Positions 16,266 through 25,949 are shown, numbered from the stretch's first letter. The stretch: DNA of 64,000 nucleotides from Lentzea sp. NEAU-D7 (GCF_026242055.1 NZ_JAPJDL010000008.1:124001-188000); one strand, 5' to 3'. Notes: a model not told the origin generated them from the sequence alone. Program-made: numbers and translations.

Positions 16266-19200
16266 ATGGACACCCCGCACGCTGAACTGCACAAACGCCT
16301 GCCCGAGCTCATGCCGCGTGATCAACGCAGGCTCGCCAGGCGCCTCGACGGCGCACGCAAGGTCAAGGACCCGCTGGCGCGCAAGAAGATCACCGAGGAG
16401 ATCGCCGCACAGATCGACGAGGCCGCGCTCAAGGTCGCGCTGCGCAGGGAGTCCGTTCCCAAGATCAGCTATCCGGCCGAGCTGCCGGTCAGCCAGCGCA
16501 AGGACGACATCAAGGACCTGATCGAGCACAACCAGGTCGTGATCGTCGCCGGTGAGACCGGGTCCGGCAAGACCACGCAGCTGCCCAAGATCTGCCTGGA
16601 GCTCGGCCGCGGCATCACCGGCCAGATCGGCCACACCCAGCCCCGCCGCATCGCCGCGCGCACCGTCGCCGAACGCGTCGCGGAGGAGCTGGGCACCAAG
16701 CTCGGTGACACGATCGGCTACAAGGTCCGGTTCACCGACCAGTCCGGTGACGAGACGCTGGTCAAGCTCATGACCGACGGCATCCTGCTCGCCGAGATCC
16801 AGACCGACCCCACGCTGTCGCGCTACGACACGATCATCATCGACGAGGCCCACGAACGCAGCCTCAACGTCGACTTCCTGCTCGGCTACCTCAAGCAGCT
16901 CCTGCCGCGCCGCCCCGACCTCAAGATCGTCATCACCTCCGCCACGATCGACCCGCAGCGCTTCAGCCAGCACTTCGGCGGCGCCCCGGTCATCGAGGTC
17001 TCCGGCCGCACCTACCCCGTCGAGACCCGCTACCGGCCGCTGGAGGAGGACGACGACCAGACCCAGGGCATCATCAACGCCGTCCGCGAACTGCAGGCCG
17101 AAGGCCCCGGTGACGTGCTCGTGTTCCTGTCCGGTGAACGCGAGATCCGCGACACCGCCGACGCGCTCAAGCAGGAGGACCTCCGCAACACCGAGATCCT
17201 GCCGCTCTACGCGCGGCTGAGCGTCGGTGAGCAGCACCGGGTGTTCCAGCGGCACACCGGCCGGCGCGTCGTGCTCGCCACCAACGTCGCCGAGACCAGC
17301 CTCACCGTGCCGGGCATCAAGTACGTCGTGGACCCCGGCAACGCCCGCATCTCCCGCTACAGCCACCGCCTCAAGGTCCAGCGGCTGCCGATCGAACCCA
17401 TCAGCCAGGCGTCGGCCAACCAGCGCAAGGGCCGCTGCGGCCGCGTCAGCGAAGGCATCTGCATCCGCCTGTACTCCGAGGAGGACTTCGAGGCCCGCCC
17501 GGAGTTCACCGACGCGGAGATCCTGCGCACCAACCTCGCCAGCGTCATCCTGCAGATGACCAACATCGGCCTGGGCGACGTCGCGAAGTTCCCGTTCATC
17601 GACCCGCCGGACTCCCGCAACATCAACGACGGCATCGGCCTGCTGCAGGAGCTCGGCGCGATCAACGCCGCCGAGAAGAAGCTCACCCCGACCGGCCGCA
17701 AGCTCGCCGCGCTGCCGGTCGACCCGCGGCTGGGCCGCATGGTGCTCGAGGCCGACACCACCGGCTGCCTCAAAGAGGTCATGATCATCGCCGCGGCACT
17801 GTCCATCCAGGACCCCCGCGAACGGCCGGCCGACCAGCAGGAGGCCGCGACCCAGCAACACGCCAGGTTCGTGGACAAGGAATCGGACTTCGTCACGTTC
17901 CTCAACCTCTGGCAGTACCTCAAGGAGCAGCAGAAGGAACTGAGCGGCAACCAGTTCCGCAAGCGCTGCAAGGCCGAGTTCCTCAACTACCTGCGCGTGC
18001 GCGAATGGCAGGACATCTACCTGCAGCTGCGGCAGGTCGCCAAGCAGATGGGCCTGCACCCCAACGACCAGCCCGGCGACCCGCGCAACATCCACATCGC
18101 CCTGCTGTCCGGGCTGCTCAGCCACATCGGCGTCAAGGACGTCCTCAAGAAGCAGGCGCCCAACGAGAAACGCCGGCCCCTCACCGAGTTCCTCGGCGCC
18201 CGCAACGCCAAGTTCGCGATCTTCCCCGGCTCCGCGCTCGCCAAGAAACCGCCGCAGTGGGTGATGGCCGCCGAGCTGGTCGAGACCAGCCGCCTGTGGG
18301 GCCGCATCGTCGCCAAGATCGAACCCGAATGGGCCGAACGCCTCGGCGAGCACGTCGTCAAACGCCAGTACAGCGAACCGCACTGGGAGACCAAACGCGG
18401 CAGCGTCGTCGCGCTGGAGAAGGTCACCCTGTACGGGGTGCCGATCGTCGCCGGCCGCAAGGTCAACTACGGCCGCATCGACCCCGAGCTGTCCCGTGAG
18501 CTGTTCATCCGGCACGCGCTCGTGCAGGGGGAGTGGACCACGCACCACCGGTTCTTCCACACCAACCGGGCGTTGCTCGACGAGGTCGGCGAGCTGGAGA
18601 ACCGGGCACGGCGGCGCGACATCGTCGTCGACGAGGAGACGCTGTTCGACTTCTACGACAAGCGCGTCGGCGCCGAGGTCGTGTCCGCACGGCACTTCGA
18701 CTCGTGGTGGAAGAAGCAGAAGGACAAGAACCAGCTCACCTTCACCAAGGAGATGCTGGTCAACGACCGCGCCGACGTCACCCCCGACGCCTACCCCGAC
18801 CAGTGGCGCCAGGGCGAGCTCACGCTGCCGCTGAGCTACCACTTCGAGCCCGGCACGAAGAACGACGGCGTCACCGTGCAGCTCCCGCTGCCCGCGCTCA
18901 CCACGCTCGACGACGACGCGTTCTCCTGGCAGATCCCCGGTCTGCGGCACGACCTCGTCGTCGCGCTCATCCGCTCGCTGCCCAAGCAGATCCGCCGCAA
19001 CTTCGTGCCCGTCCCCGACGTCGCCACCGCCGTCCTCGCGCGCATCAAGCCCAGCGAGTCCAGCCTGCTCACCGGCGTCGAACGCGAGCTCAAGGCACTC
19101 ACCGGTGTGACCGTGCACCGCGAGGACTGGCAGTTCGACGCCGTCCCCGACCACCTCAAGCTCACCTTCCAGGTCGTCGACGAGCACAACCGCACCCTCG

Positions 19201-20132
19201 CCGAGGGCAAGGACATCGCGGTGCTCAAGGAGAAGCTGCGCGACGAGGTCCGCGAGTCGCTCAGCCAGGCCGCCGGCCACCTCGAACGCACCGGGATCAC
19301 GACCTGGGACTTCGACGCGTTGCCGAAGACCATCGAGCAACGGCAGTCCGGCATCACCGTCACCGCCTACCCCTCGCTCGTCGACAGGGGCGACAGCGTC
19401 GCGATCAAGGTCCTCGACACGCCGGGACGGCAGGCCTACGCCCACCGCCGCGGCGTGCGCAGGCTTCTGCTGCTCGGCATCAACTCGCCGGTCAAGCACC
19501 TGCAGCGCCACCTCGACAACGCCGCCAAGCTCGCGCTCACCCGCAACCCCCACGGCGGCGTCGCCGCGCTGCTGTCGGACTGCATCATGGCCGCCGTCGA
19601 CCGGCTCATGGGCGACCCGGCCTGGGACGCCAAGGCCTACGCCGCCCAGCTCAAGAAGGTCCAGGCCGCGCTGAACGACACCACCTGGGTCGTCGTGCAG
19701 GAGGTCCGCAAGGTCCTCGAAGCCGCCCACGACGCCGAACTGGCGCTCAGCGGCCTCAAGGGCGCCCCGGACTCGGCCAACGACATCCGCGCACACCTGA
19801 ACTCGCTGGTGTACAAGGGTTTCGTCACCCACACCGGCTACGACCGGCTGCCGGACCTCGTGCGCTACCTCAAGGGCATCGCGCGGCGCATCGAGAAGCT
19901 GCCCGAGAACCCGCGCCGCGACCTCGACTGGACCAACCAGGTCCACCAGGTCCACGCCGAGTACCGGGAGCTGCGCGCGCAGACCCCGCCCGACGAACCC
20001 GCCCCCGAACTCGACGAGATCCGCTGGATGATCGAGGAACTGCGCCTGTCCTACTTCGCCCAGACCATCAAGACGCGGTACACGATCAGCGACAAGCGCA
20101 TCTACAAGGCACTCGACGCCGTGCCGTTGTAA
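16266..20132 (+). CDS. hrpA: ATP-dependent RNA helicase HrpA
   Basis: This encodes 1288 aa, typical for HrpA. ATG 16266 is used. The DEAH-box core shows Walker A GETGSGKTT (about residue 96), TQPRRIAAR, the DEAH box in IIIDEAHERSLN (about 193), SATID, and motif VI QRKGRCGRVSEG. A ratchet/HA2 region, an OB-fold and the long C-terminal HrpA-specific domain (DUF3418) follow. The enzyme unwinds structured RNA, and in E. coli it acts on mRNA or stalled ribosomes. It appears monocistronic. The opposite strand is open for almost 4 kb, which is a codon-bias artefact. Confidence 0.96.
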   Translation: MDTPHAELHKRLPELMPRDQRRLARRLDGARKVKDPLARKKITEEIAAQIDEAALKVALRRESVPKISYPAELPVSQRKDDIKDLIEHNQVVIVAGETGSGKTTQLPKICLELGRGITGQIGHTQPRRIAARTVAERVAEELGTKLGDTIGYKVRFTDQSGDETLVKLMTDGILLAEIQTDPTLSRYDTIIIDEAHERSLNVDFLLGYLKQLLPRRPDLKIVITSATIDPQRFSQHFGGAPVIEVSGRTYPVETRYRPLEEDDDQTQGIINAVRELQAEGPGDVLVFLSGEREIRDTADALKQEDLRNTEILPLYARLSVGEQHRVFQRHTGRRVVLATNVAETSLTVPGIKYVVDPGNARISRYSHRLKVQRLPIEPISQASANQRKGRCGRVSEGICIRLYSEEDFEARPEFTDAEILRTNLASVILQMTNIGLGDVAKFPFIDPPDSRNINDGIGLLQELGAINAAEKKLTPTGRKLAALPVDPRLGRMVLEADTTGCLKEVMIIAAALSIQDPRERPADQQEAATQQHARFVDKESDFVTFLNLWQYLKEQQKELSGNQFRKRCKAEFLNYLRVREWQDIYLQLRQVAKQMGLHPNDQPGDPRNIHIALLSGLLSHIGVKDVLKKQAPNEKRRPLTEFLGARNAKFAIFPGSALAKKPPQWVMAAELVETSRLWGRIVAKIEPEWAERLGEHVVKRQYSEPHWETKRGSVVALEKVTLYGVPIVAGRKVNYGRIDPELSRELFIRHALVQGEWTTHHRFFHTNRALLDEVGELENRARRRDIVVDEETLFDFYDKRVGAEVVSARHFDSWWKKQKDKNQLTFTKEMLVNDRADVTPDAYPDQWRQGELTLPLSYHFEPGTKNDGVTVQLPLPALTTLDDDAFSWQIPGLRHDLVVALIRSLPKQIRRNFVPVPDVATAVLARIKPSESSLLTGVERELKALTGVTVHREDWQFDAVPDHLKLTFQVVDEHNRTLAEGKDIAVLKEKLRDEVRESLSQAAGHLERTGITTWDFDALPKTIEQRQSGITVTAYPSLVDRGDSVAIKVLDTPGRQAYAHRRGVRRLLLLGINSPVKHLQRHLDNAAKLALTRNPHGGVAALLSDCIMAAVDRLMGDPAWDAKAYAAQLKKVQAALNDTTWVVVQEVRKVLEAAHDAELALSGLKGAPDSANDIRAHLNSLVYKGFVTHTGYDRLPDLVRYLKGIARRIEKLPENPRRDLDWTNQVHQVHAEYRELRAQTPPDEPAPELDEIRWMIEELRLSYFAQTIKTRYTISDKRIYKALDAVPL

Positions 20133-20170
20133 GTCGTTCCACAGCAAGGGCACTGCCCTTACTGTGGAGC

Positions 20171-20461
20171 ATGAACACTTCCGGGAATTCCCCGTGGGTC
20201 GTCCACCTCAGCGGCGACGCGCCGAACGCGCACGACGACACCCGAGCCAGATTCGACGACTCGCTGCGGGAGGTCCTCGCCGACCTGGAACAGGAGCTGG
20301 GCCGCACGCCGGTGTTCGCGCTCAGCCTGGTCCAGATCCCCGGCGAGGATCAGCGGTGGAAGCGGCTGAAGCCCGACGTCGTGGAGGTCTCCGAAGGCCT
20401 CCTGCGCTCCCGCAACCTCATCGCGCCCTTGGAGTCAGTCATCCGGCAGCTCGCCCAGTAG
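20171..20461 (+). CDS. Hypothetical protein
   Basis: This encodes 96 aa from ATG 20171 (MNTSGNSPWVVHLSGDAPN). It is acidic and soluble, with a helix DSLREVLADLEQELG and a C-terminal EVSEGLLRSRNLIAPLESVIRQLAQ. No domain recognised. It follows hrpA by 38 bp and may share its transcript. Its 3' end overlaps the convergent HxlR gene by 27 bp. Confidence 0.6.
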   Translation: MNTSGNSPWVVHLSGDAPNAHDDTRARFDDSLREVLADLEQELGRTPVFALSLVQIPGEDQRWKRLKPDVVEVSEGLLRSRNLIAPLESVIRQLAQ

Positions 20462-20767
20462 CGCCTCGCCCGTGCGGTACAGCTCCACCAGCAACGGCCG
20501 CAGCAACAACCCCGCGGACGTCAGCTCGTACGACGTCCGCACCGGGAAACCGGGGGAGCGCGAGCACGACACCAGGCCCTGCGCCACCAGCGACTCCAGC
20601 CGCTCGGTCAGCACCTTCGCGCTCAGCGACGGCAGGCCCGCCCGCAACGCCGAGAACGACCTCGGTCCGTGCATCAGATCCCGCAGCACCAGGGTCGCCC
20701 ACCGGCCGCTGATCGCCGCCAGCGCCACCTCCACCGGGCACTGGGCCGACGGCCGGTCCCAGGTCAC
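20435..20767 (-). CDS. HxlR-family transcriptional regulator
   Basis: This encodes 110 aa from GTG 20767 (VTWDRPSAQCPVEVALAAISGRW). The winged-helix pattern CPVE..L..ISGRWATLVLRDLMHGPRSFSALRAGLPSLSAKVLTERLESL is classic HxlR, including the N-terminal Cys that senses electrophiles or redox in some members. It is divergent from the NTF2-like gene at 20807. A perfect inverted repeat overlaps its start codon, implying autoregulation. Confidence 0.9.
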   Translation of the reverse strand: MTWDRPSAQCPVEVALAAISGRWATLVLRDLMHGPRSFSALRAGLPSLSAKVLTERLESLVAQGLVSCSRSPGFPVRTSYELTSAGLLLRPLLVELYRTGEALLGELPDD

Positions 20768-20779
20768 CGTTTGGTGACC
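20762..20779. promoter_or_regulatory. HxlR operator candidate
   Basis: GGTCACC-GTTT-GGTGACC is a perfect 7-bp inverted repeat with a 4-nt spacer. It covers the GTG start of the HxlR gene and lies 28 nt upstream of the divergent NTF2-like ATG, so one site could control both. Confidence 0.65.
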
Positions 20780-20806
20780 CACGCCGGCGAACGCGACGCT
20801 CACAGC

Positions 20807-21172
20807 ATGACCATCCACCCCGCCAGTGTGGCCCACGAGTTCGCCGCCGCGTTCAACTCCCGCGACGCGCAGGCCGTCGACGCCGTCTACGAGCCCGGCG
20901 GCCTGTTCGTCCCCGAACCCGGCACCACCGTCACCGGCGCCGCGCGGCAGGCGGCCAACCAGCGGTTCCTCGGTCTCGGGCTGCCCATCGACGTGCGGCC
21001 GCGGCACGTCTACGCGCACGACGGCATCGCGTTGCTCATCGTCGACTGGACCATCGGCGACGTGCACGGCACCGCCACCGACGTCGCACGCGAAGGCGCG
21101 GACGGCCGGTGGCGGTACGTGATCGACAACCCCTTCGGCGTCAGTCAGGCGGTTCCATCGCACCGGTCATGA
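20807..21172 (+). CDS. SnoaL/NTF2-like protein (DUF4440 type)
   Basis: This encodes 121 aa from ATG 20807 (MTIHPASVAHEFAAAFNSRDAQAVDAVY). The first helix, then YEPGGLFVPEPGTTVTG, IALLIVDWTIGD and RWRYVIDNPFG match a small cone-shaped NTF2 fold. It is the likely target of the divergent HxlR regulator. It may be a detoxification or ligand-binding protein. Its 3' end overlaps the convergent ABC transporter gene by 32 bp. Confidence 0.8.
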   Translation: MTIHPASVAHEFAAAFNSRDAQAVDAVYEPGGLFVPEPGTTVTGAARQAANQRFLGLGLPIDVRPRHVYAHDGIALLIVDWTIGDVHGTATDVAREGADGRWRYVIDNPFGVSQAVPSHRS

Positions 21173-21905
21173 TCGCCACCGCGTCCGACATCGACACCGA
21201 CTTCGGGTCCACCACCGCCTTGCGGCGGCCCAGGCGCTGGATGTGGATGCGGTCGGCGACCTCGAACACGTGCGGCATGTTGTGGCTGATCAGGATCACC
21301 GGAAGGCCTCGGTCGCGGACCTGCAGGATCAGGTCCAGCACCGCGCGGGACTCCCGCACGCCCAGGGCCGCCGTCGGCTCGTCCATGATCACGACACGGC
21401 TGCCGAACGCCGCCGCCCGCGCGACCGCCACGGCCTGGCGCTGGCCGCCCGAGAGGGTCTCCACCGCCTGGCCGGGGTTCTGGATCGTCATGATCCCCAG
21501 CGCGTCGAGCTGGCGGCGCGCCTCCTCCCGCATGCCGGCGCGGTCGAGCATCCGGAACACCGAGCCGAGCACGCCCTTGCGGCGCAGCTCCCGGCCCAGG
21601 AACAGGTTCGCGGCGATGTCGAGCGACGGCGACACCGCCAGCGACTGGTGCACCGTCTCGATCCCCGCCTTGCGCGCGTCCAGGGGCGTGGAGAACGACA
21701 CCGGCTCGCCGTCGAGCAGGACCTCGCCCTCGTCCGGCACCACCGCGCCCGACAGGGCCTTGATCAGCGACGACTTGCCCGCGCCGTTGTCGCCGATCAC
21801 CGCGAGGATCTCGCCCGGCATCAGCTCCAGGTCCGAGCCCGCCAGCGCCGTCACCTTCCCGTACCGCTTGACCAGGCCCGTCGCCTGCAGGATCGGGGTG
21901 GTCAT
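21141..21905 (-). CDS. Sugar ABC transporter ATP-binding protein (single domain)
   Basis: This encodes 254 aa from ATG 21905 (MTTPILQATGLVKRYGKV). Walker A is GDNGAGKS, the Q-loop is ETVHQSLAVSP, the signature is LSGGQRQAVAVARA and Walker B is VVIMDEPTAAL. It has one ATPase domain, as in FrcA, rather than the tandem RbsA/MglA arrangement. Its ATG overlaps the permease stop by 4 nt. It is the last gene of the binding protein-permease-ATPase operon. Confidence 0.92.
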   Translation of the reverse strand: MTTPILQATGLVKRYGKVTALAGSDLELMPGEILAVIGDNGAGKSSLIKALSGAVVPDEGEVLLDGEPVSFSTPLDARKAGIETVHQSLAVSPSLDIAANLFLGRELRRKGVLGSVFRMLDRAGMREEARRQLDALGIMTIQNPGQAVETLSGGQRQAVAVARAAAFGSRVVIMDEPTAALGVRESRAVLDLILQVRDRGLPVILISHNMPHVFEVADRIHIQRLGRRKAVVDPKSVSMSDAVAIMTGAMEPPD

Positions 21906-22903
21906 GCCTTCACCTTCCTGATCCACTGGTCCAGCGACACCGCCACGATGATCAGCACACCGACCGCCATCGTCTGCCACAGCACGTCCACGCCGGCCAG
22001 CGCGAGGCCGTTGCGGAACACGCCGACGATCAACGCGCCGATCAGCGACCCCACCACCGCGCCACGGCCGCCGAACAGCGACGTCCCGCCGATCACCACC
22101 GCCGTGATGGAGTCCAGGTTGTCGGTCTGCCCCGCCTGCGGGCTCGCCGAGGCGATCCGGCCGATCAGCGTCCACGCCGCCACCGCGTAGATCAGCCCCG
22201 CCGTCGCGTACACGCTCAGCAGCACCCTGGCCGTGCGGATGCCCGACAGGCGCGAGGCCTCCAGGTCGTCACCGGTGGAGTAGACGTGCCGGCCCCACGC
22301 GGTGTTCTTCAGCACGAACGCCATCGCCGCCACCAGCAGCACCAGCAGGATCGAGCCGTAGGTGATGCGGGTGCCGCCGACGGTGAACGTCTGACCCGTC
22401 CACAGCAGCAGCGACGGCATGTCCGAGCCGCGGATTGTGGCACTGCCCGAGTACCAGAGGTTCAACGCGAAGAACACGTTCAGCGTGCCCAGCGTGACGA
22501 TGAACGGCGGCAGCTTCAGCCGCGTCACCAGCAGCCCGTTGAGCAGGCCGCACACCGTGCCCACCAGGAACCCCAGCAGCAGCGCGGGCAGTCCCGGCAG
22601 GCCGGTCTCCGACGCGACCTTCGCCATCACGATCGAGGTCAGCACCATGATCGCCCCGCACGACAGGTCGATGCCCGCCGTCAGGATCACGATCGTCTGC
22701 CCCACCGCGAGCGTGCCCACCACCGCGACCTGCTGCAGGATCAGCGAGATGTTGCCCGGCGTCAGGAACCGCTCCGACAGCAACGCGAACACCACGACCG
22801 ACACCAGCAGCACCACCGCCGGCCCGATCGTCGCCTGCGCGTGCAACACGTGCTGCACGCGCGTCAGCAGCGAACGGTCCCGCTGCTCCACCACCGCCGT
22901 CAT
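21902..22903 (-). CDS. Sugar ABC transporter permease (FrcC/RbsC type)
   Basis: This encodes 333 aa, all hydrophobic with about eight to ten membrane spans. The BPD_transp_2 signatures GIDLSCGAIMVLTSIV and AVVIGGTSLFGGRGAVVGSLIGALIVGVFRNGLALAGV are present. It forms the membrane channel of a pentose/hexose importer. It follows the binding protein gene by 3 bp and overlaps the ATPase gene. Confidence 0.92.
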   Translation of the reverse strand: MTAVVEQRDRSLLTRVQHVLHAQATIGPAVVLLVSVVVFALLSERFLTPGNISLILQQVAVVGTLAVGQTIVILTAGIDLSCGAIMVLTSIVMAKVASETGLPGLPALLLGFLVGTVCGLLNGLLVTRLKLPPFIVTLGTLNVFFALNLWYSGSATIRGSDMPSLLLWTGQTFTVGGTRITYGSILLVLLVAAMAFVLKNTAWGRHVYSTGDDLEASRLSGIRTARVLLSVYATAGLIYAVAAWTLIGRIASASPQAGQTDNLDSITAVVIGGTSLFGGRGAVVGSLIGALIVGVFRNGLALAGVDVLWQTMAVGVLIIVAVSLDQWIRKVKA

Positions 22904-22906
22904 GGC

Positions 22907-23923
22907 TCAGCCCCAGCAGTTCTGCAGGCCGAACGCCGAGTCCTTCGACTCCACGCCCTCGGCCGGCTGGTCGGTGATGAGCGTGACGCCGGTGTCGGTG
23001 TTCTGCGGCTTGGAGCCGTCCTTCGCGAACTTCGCGACCGCCTCCACGCCCAGCTGCGCCATCTTGAGCGGGTACTGCTGCGAGGTCGCGCCGATCACGC
23101 CCGCCTTGACGTTGTCCACACCGGGGCAGCCGCCGTCGACCGAGACGATCACGACGTCCTTCTCCTTGCCCGCCGCCTTGAGCGCCTCGTAGGCGCCCGC
23201 CGCCGCGGGCTCGTTGATCGTGTAGACCAGGTTGATCCCGGGGTCCTTCTGCAGCAGGTTCTCCATCGCCGTGCGGCCGCCCTCCGGTGCGCCGTCGGTC
23301 ACGTCGTGGCCCACGATCCGCGGATCGGACTCGTCACCGATGCGGGTCTTGTCCTTCACGTCGACGCCGAAGCCCTCCAGGAACCCCTGGTCGCGCTGCA
23401 CGTCCACCGACACCTGGTTCGGGTTGAGGTCCAGCAGCGCGATCTTGGCCTGCTTGCCGTCCTTGGCGAACTTCGCCTTCGCCCACTGCCCGATCAGCAG
23501 ACCGGCCTTGTAGTTGTCGGTCGCGAACGTCGCGTCGGCGGCGTCCGCCGGTTCCAGCTGCGTGTCCAGCGCGATCACCAGCAGACCCGCCGCACGGGCC
23601 TTGTCCACCGACGGCACGATCGCCTTCGAGTCGCTCGGCGTGATCAGGATGCCCTTCGCACCCGACGCGATGAGGTTCTCGATCGCGTCGACCTGCGACT
23701 GGTTGTCGCCGTCCTGCTTGCCCGCGAACGACTGCACCGTCGCCCCGGCCGAGGACGCCGCCTGCTGCGCGCCCTCCTTCATCTTCACGAAGAACGGGTT
23801 CGTGTCCGTCTTCGTCACCAGGCCCACCAGCGTCGACCCGCCGCCGGAGGACCCACCACCCCCGCACGCGGTGGCGAACACGAGCAACGCCGCTGCGCCG
23901 ACAACCCCGACCGTTCTGCGCAT
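22907..23923 (-). CDS. Sugar-binding lipoprotein, FrcB-like
   Basis: This encodes 338 aa from ATG 23923. The signal [20 protein letters not shown] ends in a lipobox Cys, so the protein is membrane-anchored. The type I periplasmic-binding fold has [53 protein letters not shown] and [26 protein letters not shown], which closely recall the fructose-binding protein FrcB. Fructose or ribose is the likely ligand (inference). A perfect 18-bp operator lies in its leader. Confidence 0.9.
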   Translation of the reverse strand: MRRTVGVVGAAALLVFATACGGGGSSGGGSTLVGLVTKTDTNPFFVKMKEGAQQAASSAGATVQSFAGKQDGDNQSQVDAIENLIASGAKGILITPSDSKAIVPSVDKARAAGLLVIALDTQLEPADAADATFATDNYKAGLLIGQWAKAKFAKDGKQAKIALLDLNPNQVSVDVQRDQGFLEGFGVDVKDKTRIGDESDPRIVGHDVTDGAPEGGRTAMENLLQKDPGINLVYTINEPAAAGAYEALKAAGKEKDVVIVSVDGGCPGVDNVKAGVIGATSQQYPLKMAQLGVEAVAKFAKDGSKPQNTDTGVTLITDQPAEGVESKDSAFGLQNCWG

Positions 23924-23932
23924 GACAACTCC

Positions 23933-23950
23933 TACGTCAACGTTGACGTA
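23933..23950. promoter_or_regulatory. LacI operator 1
   Basis: TACGTCAACGTTGACGTA is a perfect 18-bp palindrome with a central CG, the hallmark of LacI/GalR sites. It lies 9 nt upstream of the binding-protein ATG, where a bound repressor would block the transporter transcript. Confidence 0.85.
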
Positions 23951-24022
23951 ACCGGCCCTCCGCTGACCCACCGCGAGCGACGGTGAAGCGGCTACGTTTT
24001 GATGTGAATCGGGTATACCCTC

Positions 24023-24038
24023 GCGTCATCGTTGACGC
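24023..24038. promoter_or_regulatory. LacI operator 2
   Basis: GCGTCATCGTTGACGC shares the core GTCAnCGTTGACG with operator 1, 90 bp away. It lies 30 nt upstream of the lacI-type gene, consistent with autoregulation or looping between the two sites. Confidence 0.8.
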
Positions 24039-24068
24039 AAGGGTCGTAGGACGTGAGCGGAGCGGAAC

Positions 24069-25100
24069 ATGGACCAGGCCGGCGAGAGACGCGAACCCAC
24101 GATGCGCGACGTCGCGGCGCTGGCCGGGGTCAGCATCAAGACCGTCTCCCGCGTCATCAACGGCCTGCCCGGCGCCGGCGCGGAGGTCACCGACCGCGTC
24201 CGCGCCGCCGCCCGCACCCTCGGCTACCGGCCCAACCTCACCGCCAGCAGCCTGCGCCGCGCCGACCGCCGCAGCGCCACCATCGGCGTGCTGTTCGAAG
24301 ACCTCTCCAACCCCTTCGACGCCGCCCTGCTGCGCGCCGTCGAGGACCACGCCCGGCGCAGCGGCGTCCTCGTGCTCGCCGGCAGCACCGAGGACGACCA
24401 CACCCTGCAACGCGAACTGCTCGTGTCGCTGTCCGCGCGCCGCGTCGACGGCGTCGTCGTCATGGCCGCCGGCGGCCACCAGGACGCGCTGCAGCACGAA
24501 CGCGAACGCGGCACGCCGATGGTGCTCGTCGACCGGCCGCCCACCTTCGGCGGCACCGACTGCGTCACCACCACCAACCGCGACAGCTCCCGCGCCGCCG
24601 TGCTCAAGCTCGCCGCCCTGGGCCACCGCGACATCGCGTTCCTCGGCGACCGCCGCACCCTGTGGACCAGCCAGGAGCGCTACACCGGCTACCTCGAAGG
24701 CCTCGCCCAGGCCGGGCTCACCCTGCGCGAGCAGCTCGTGCGCACCGACCTGCACGGCGTCGCCGTCGCCGAGACCGCCACCGCCGAGCTGTTCGACCTC
24801 GACCGGCCGCCCACGGCGCTGTTCACCGCGCAGAACCTCGTCACCGTCGGCGCCATGCGCGTGCTGCGCGACCGCGACCTGCACCGGCGCGTCGCCGTCA
24901 TCGGCTTCGACGACTTCCCGCTCGCCGACCTGCTCGACCCCGCCGTCACCGTCGTGCGCCAGGACGTCCCCGGCATCGGCCGCAAGGCCGCCGAGCTCAT
25001 CCTCGCCCGCATCGACGGCGACACCTCACCGCCCGTGCACGCCGTCGTCCCCGCCTCGCTCGTGCCCCGCGGCTCCGGCGAGATCGCCGCGCTCAGCTGA
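24069..25100 (+). CDS. LacI-family transcriptional regulator
   Basis: This encodes 343 aa from ATG 24069. The N-terminal LacI headpiece PTMRDVAALAGVSIKTVSRVINGLPG, hinge helix LTASSLRR and the sugar-binding core (IGVLFEDLSNPFDAALLRAVEDHA; AVIGFDDFPLADLLDPAVTVVRQD) are intact. It very probably represses the divergent ABC importer through the two palindromes between them. Its 3' end overlaps the convergent hydrolase gene by 8 bp. Confidence 0.93.
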   Translation: MDQAGERREPTMRDVAALAGVSIKTVSRVINGLPGAGAEVTDRVRAAARTLGYRPNLTASSLRRADRRSATIGVLFEDLSNPFDAALLRAVEDHARRSGVLVLAGSTEDDHTLQRELLVSLSARRVDGVVVMAAGGHQDALQHERERGTPMVLVDRPPTFGGTDCVTTTNRDSSRAAVLKLAALGHRDIAFLGDRRTLWTSQERYTGYLEGLAQAGLTLREQLVRTDLHGVAVAETATAELFDLDRPPTALFTAQNLVTVGAMRVLRDRDLHRRVAVIGFDDFPLADLLDPAVTVVRQDVPGIGRKAAELILARIDGDTSPPVHAVVPASLVPRGSGEIAALS

Positions 25101-25860
25101 CCGACAGCACCGCGTCGACGACCTGCGGCCCCGACAGCAACACCTCGTCGTTGTGGTCCGCGCCGTCGATCTCCACGAGCCTGGCCCGCGCCGCCGTCGC
25201 CACCTCGCGGCTCTGCGCGGGCGGCACCACCGAGTCCCTCGTCCCCAGCAGCACCACCGTCGGGACGTCCACCGCAGACACCCTCTCCACCACCGGGTAC
25301 TTGTCCCGCAACAGCATCTTCACCGGCAGCCACGGGTAGTGGTGCGACCCGGCCGCCGCCAGCGACGTGAACGGCGACCGCAGCACCATGCCCTTGGGGG
25401 CGCGGTAGGTCGCGAGCTCCGCGGCCACGGCCGCGCCCAGCGACTCGCCGAAGTAGACGACCGGCCCGTCGATCAGGTCCAGCGCCGCCCGCGCGTCGAA
25501 GGTCAGGCCCTCCTCCGACGGCGTGCCGGGGTTGCCGCCGTAGCCGCGGTAGTCGAACAGCAGCACCGACACCCCGCGCGACGTGAGCGCCCGCGCCAGC
25601 GACACCCGGCCCTCGCGGTTGCCGCCGTTGCCCGGGAACACCACCACCGTCACGGGCGCGTCGGGCAGCTCGAAGTGCCAGCCGTCGAGCAGCAGGCCGT
25701 CCGCCGTGACCAGCCGGACGTCACGCCCGCCGGGCAGCACCTCGTCCGCGCTCGGCAGCGGACCGGGGGAGGGGAAGTACACGAGCTTGCGCTGGAAGGT
25801 GAAGACCACGGCGACGATGGTGACAACCACCGCCAACGCGATCAACACCGCCCTCCGCAT
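25093..25860 (-). CDS. Membrane-anchored alpha/beta hydrolase
   Basis: This encodes 255 aa from ATG 25860. One N-terminal membrane segment (AVLIALAVVVTIVAVVFTF) is followed by LVYFPSPGPLP, an oxyanion-region VVVFPGNGGNREGR, the nucleophile elbow GESLGAAVAAEL and candidate acid/base residues in LLGTRDSVVPP and GADHNDEV. It resembles the BEM46/ABHD13 branch of serine hydrolases. The substrate is unknown. It appears to be transcribed alone. Confidence 0.85.
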   Translation of the reverse strand: MRRAVLIALAVVVTIVAVVFTFQRKLVYFPSPGPLPSADEVLPGGRDVRLVTADGLLLDGWHFELPDAPVTVVVFPGNGGNREGRVSLARALTSRGVSVLLFDYRGYGGNPGTPSEEGLTFDARAALDLIDGPVVYFGESLGAAVAAELATYRAPKGMVLRSPFTSLAAAGSHHYPWLPVKMLLRDKYPVVERVSAVDVPTVVLLGTRDSVVPPAQSREVATAARARLVEIDGADHNDEVLLSGPQVVDAVLSVS

Positions 25861-25949
25861 CAGCTCATCTCAGCAGCGTTCGCCCGTCGTGGCGACCGGC
25901 GACCCGGCCACCACGACGAGAGCGGCTGATCACCGCAAGGAGTGAACCT

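Noticed and set aside
16194..20153. Open frame of 1319 codons opposite hrpA
   Set aside because: The product is a low-complexity Val/Asp/Leu/Gly/Gln protein with no domain. It mirrors the hrpA codon bias, and hrpA has every helicase motif.
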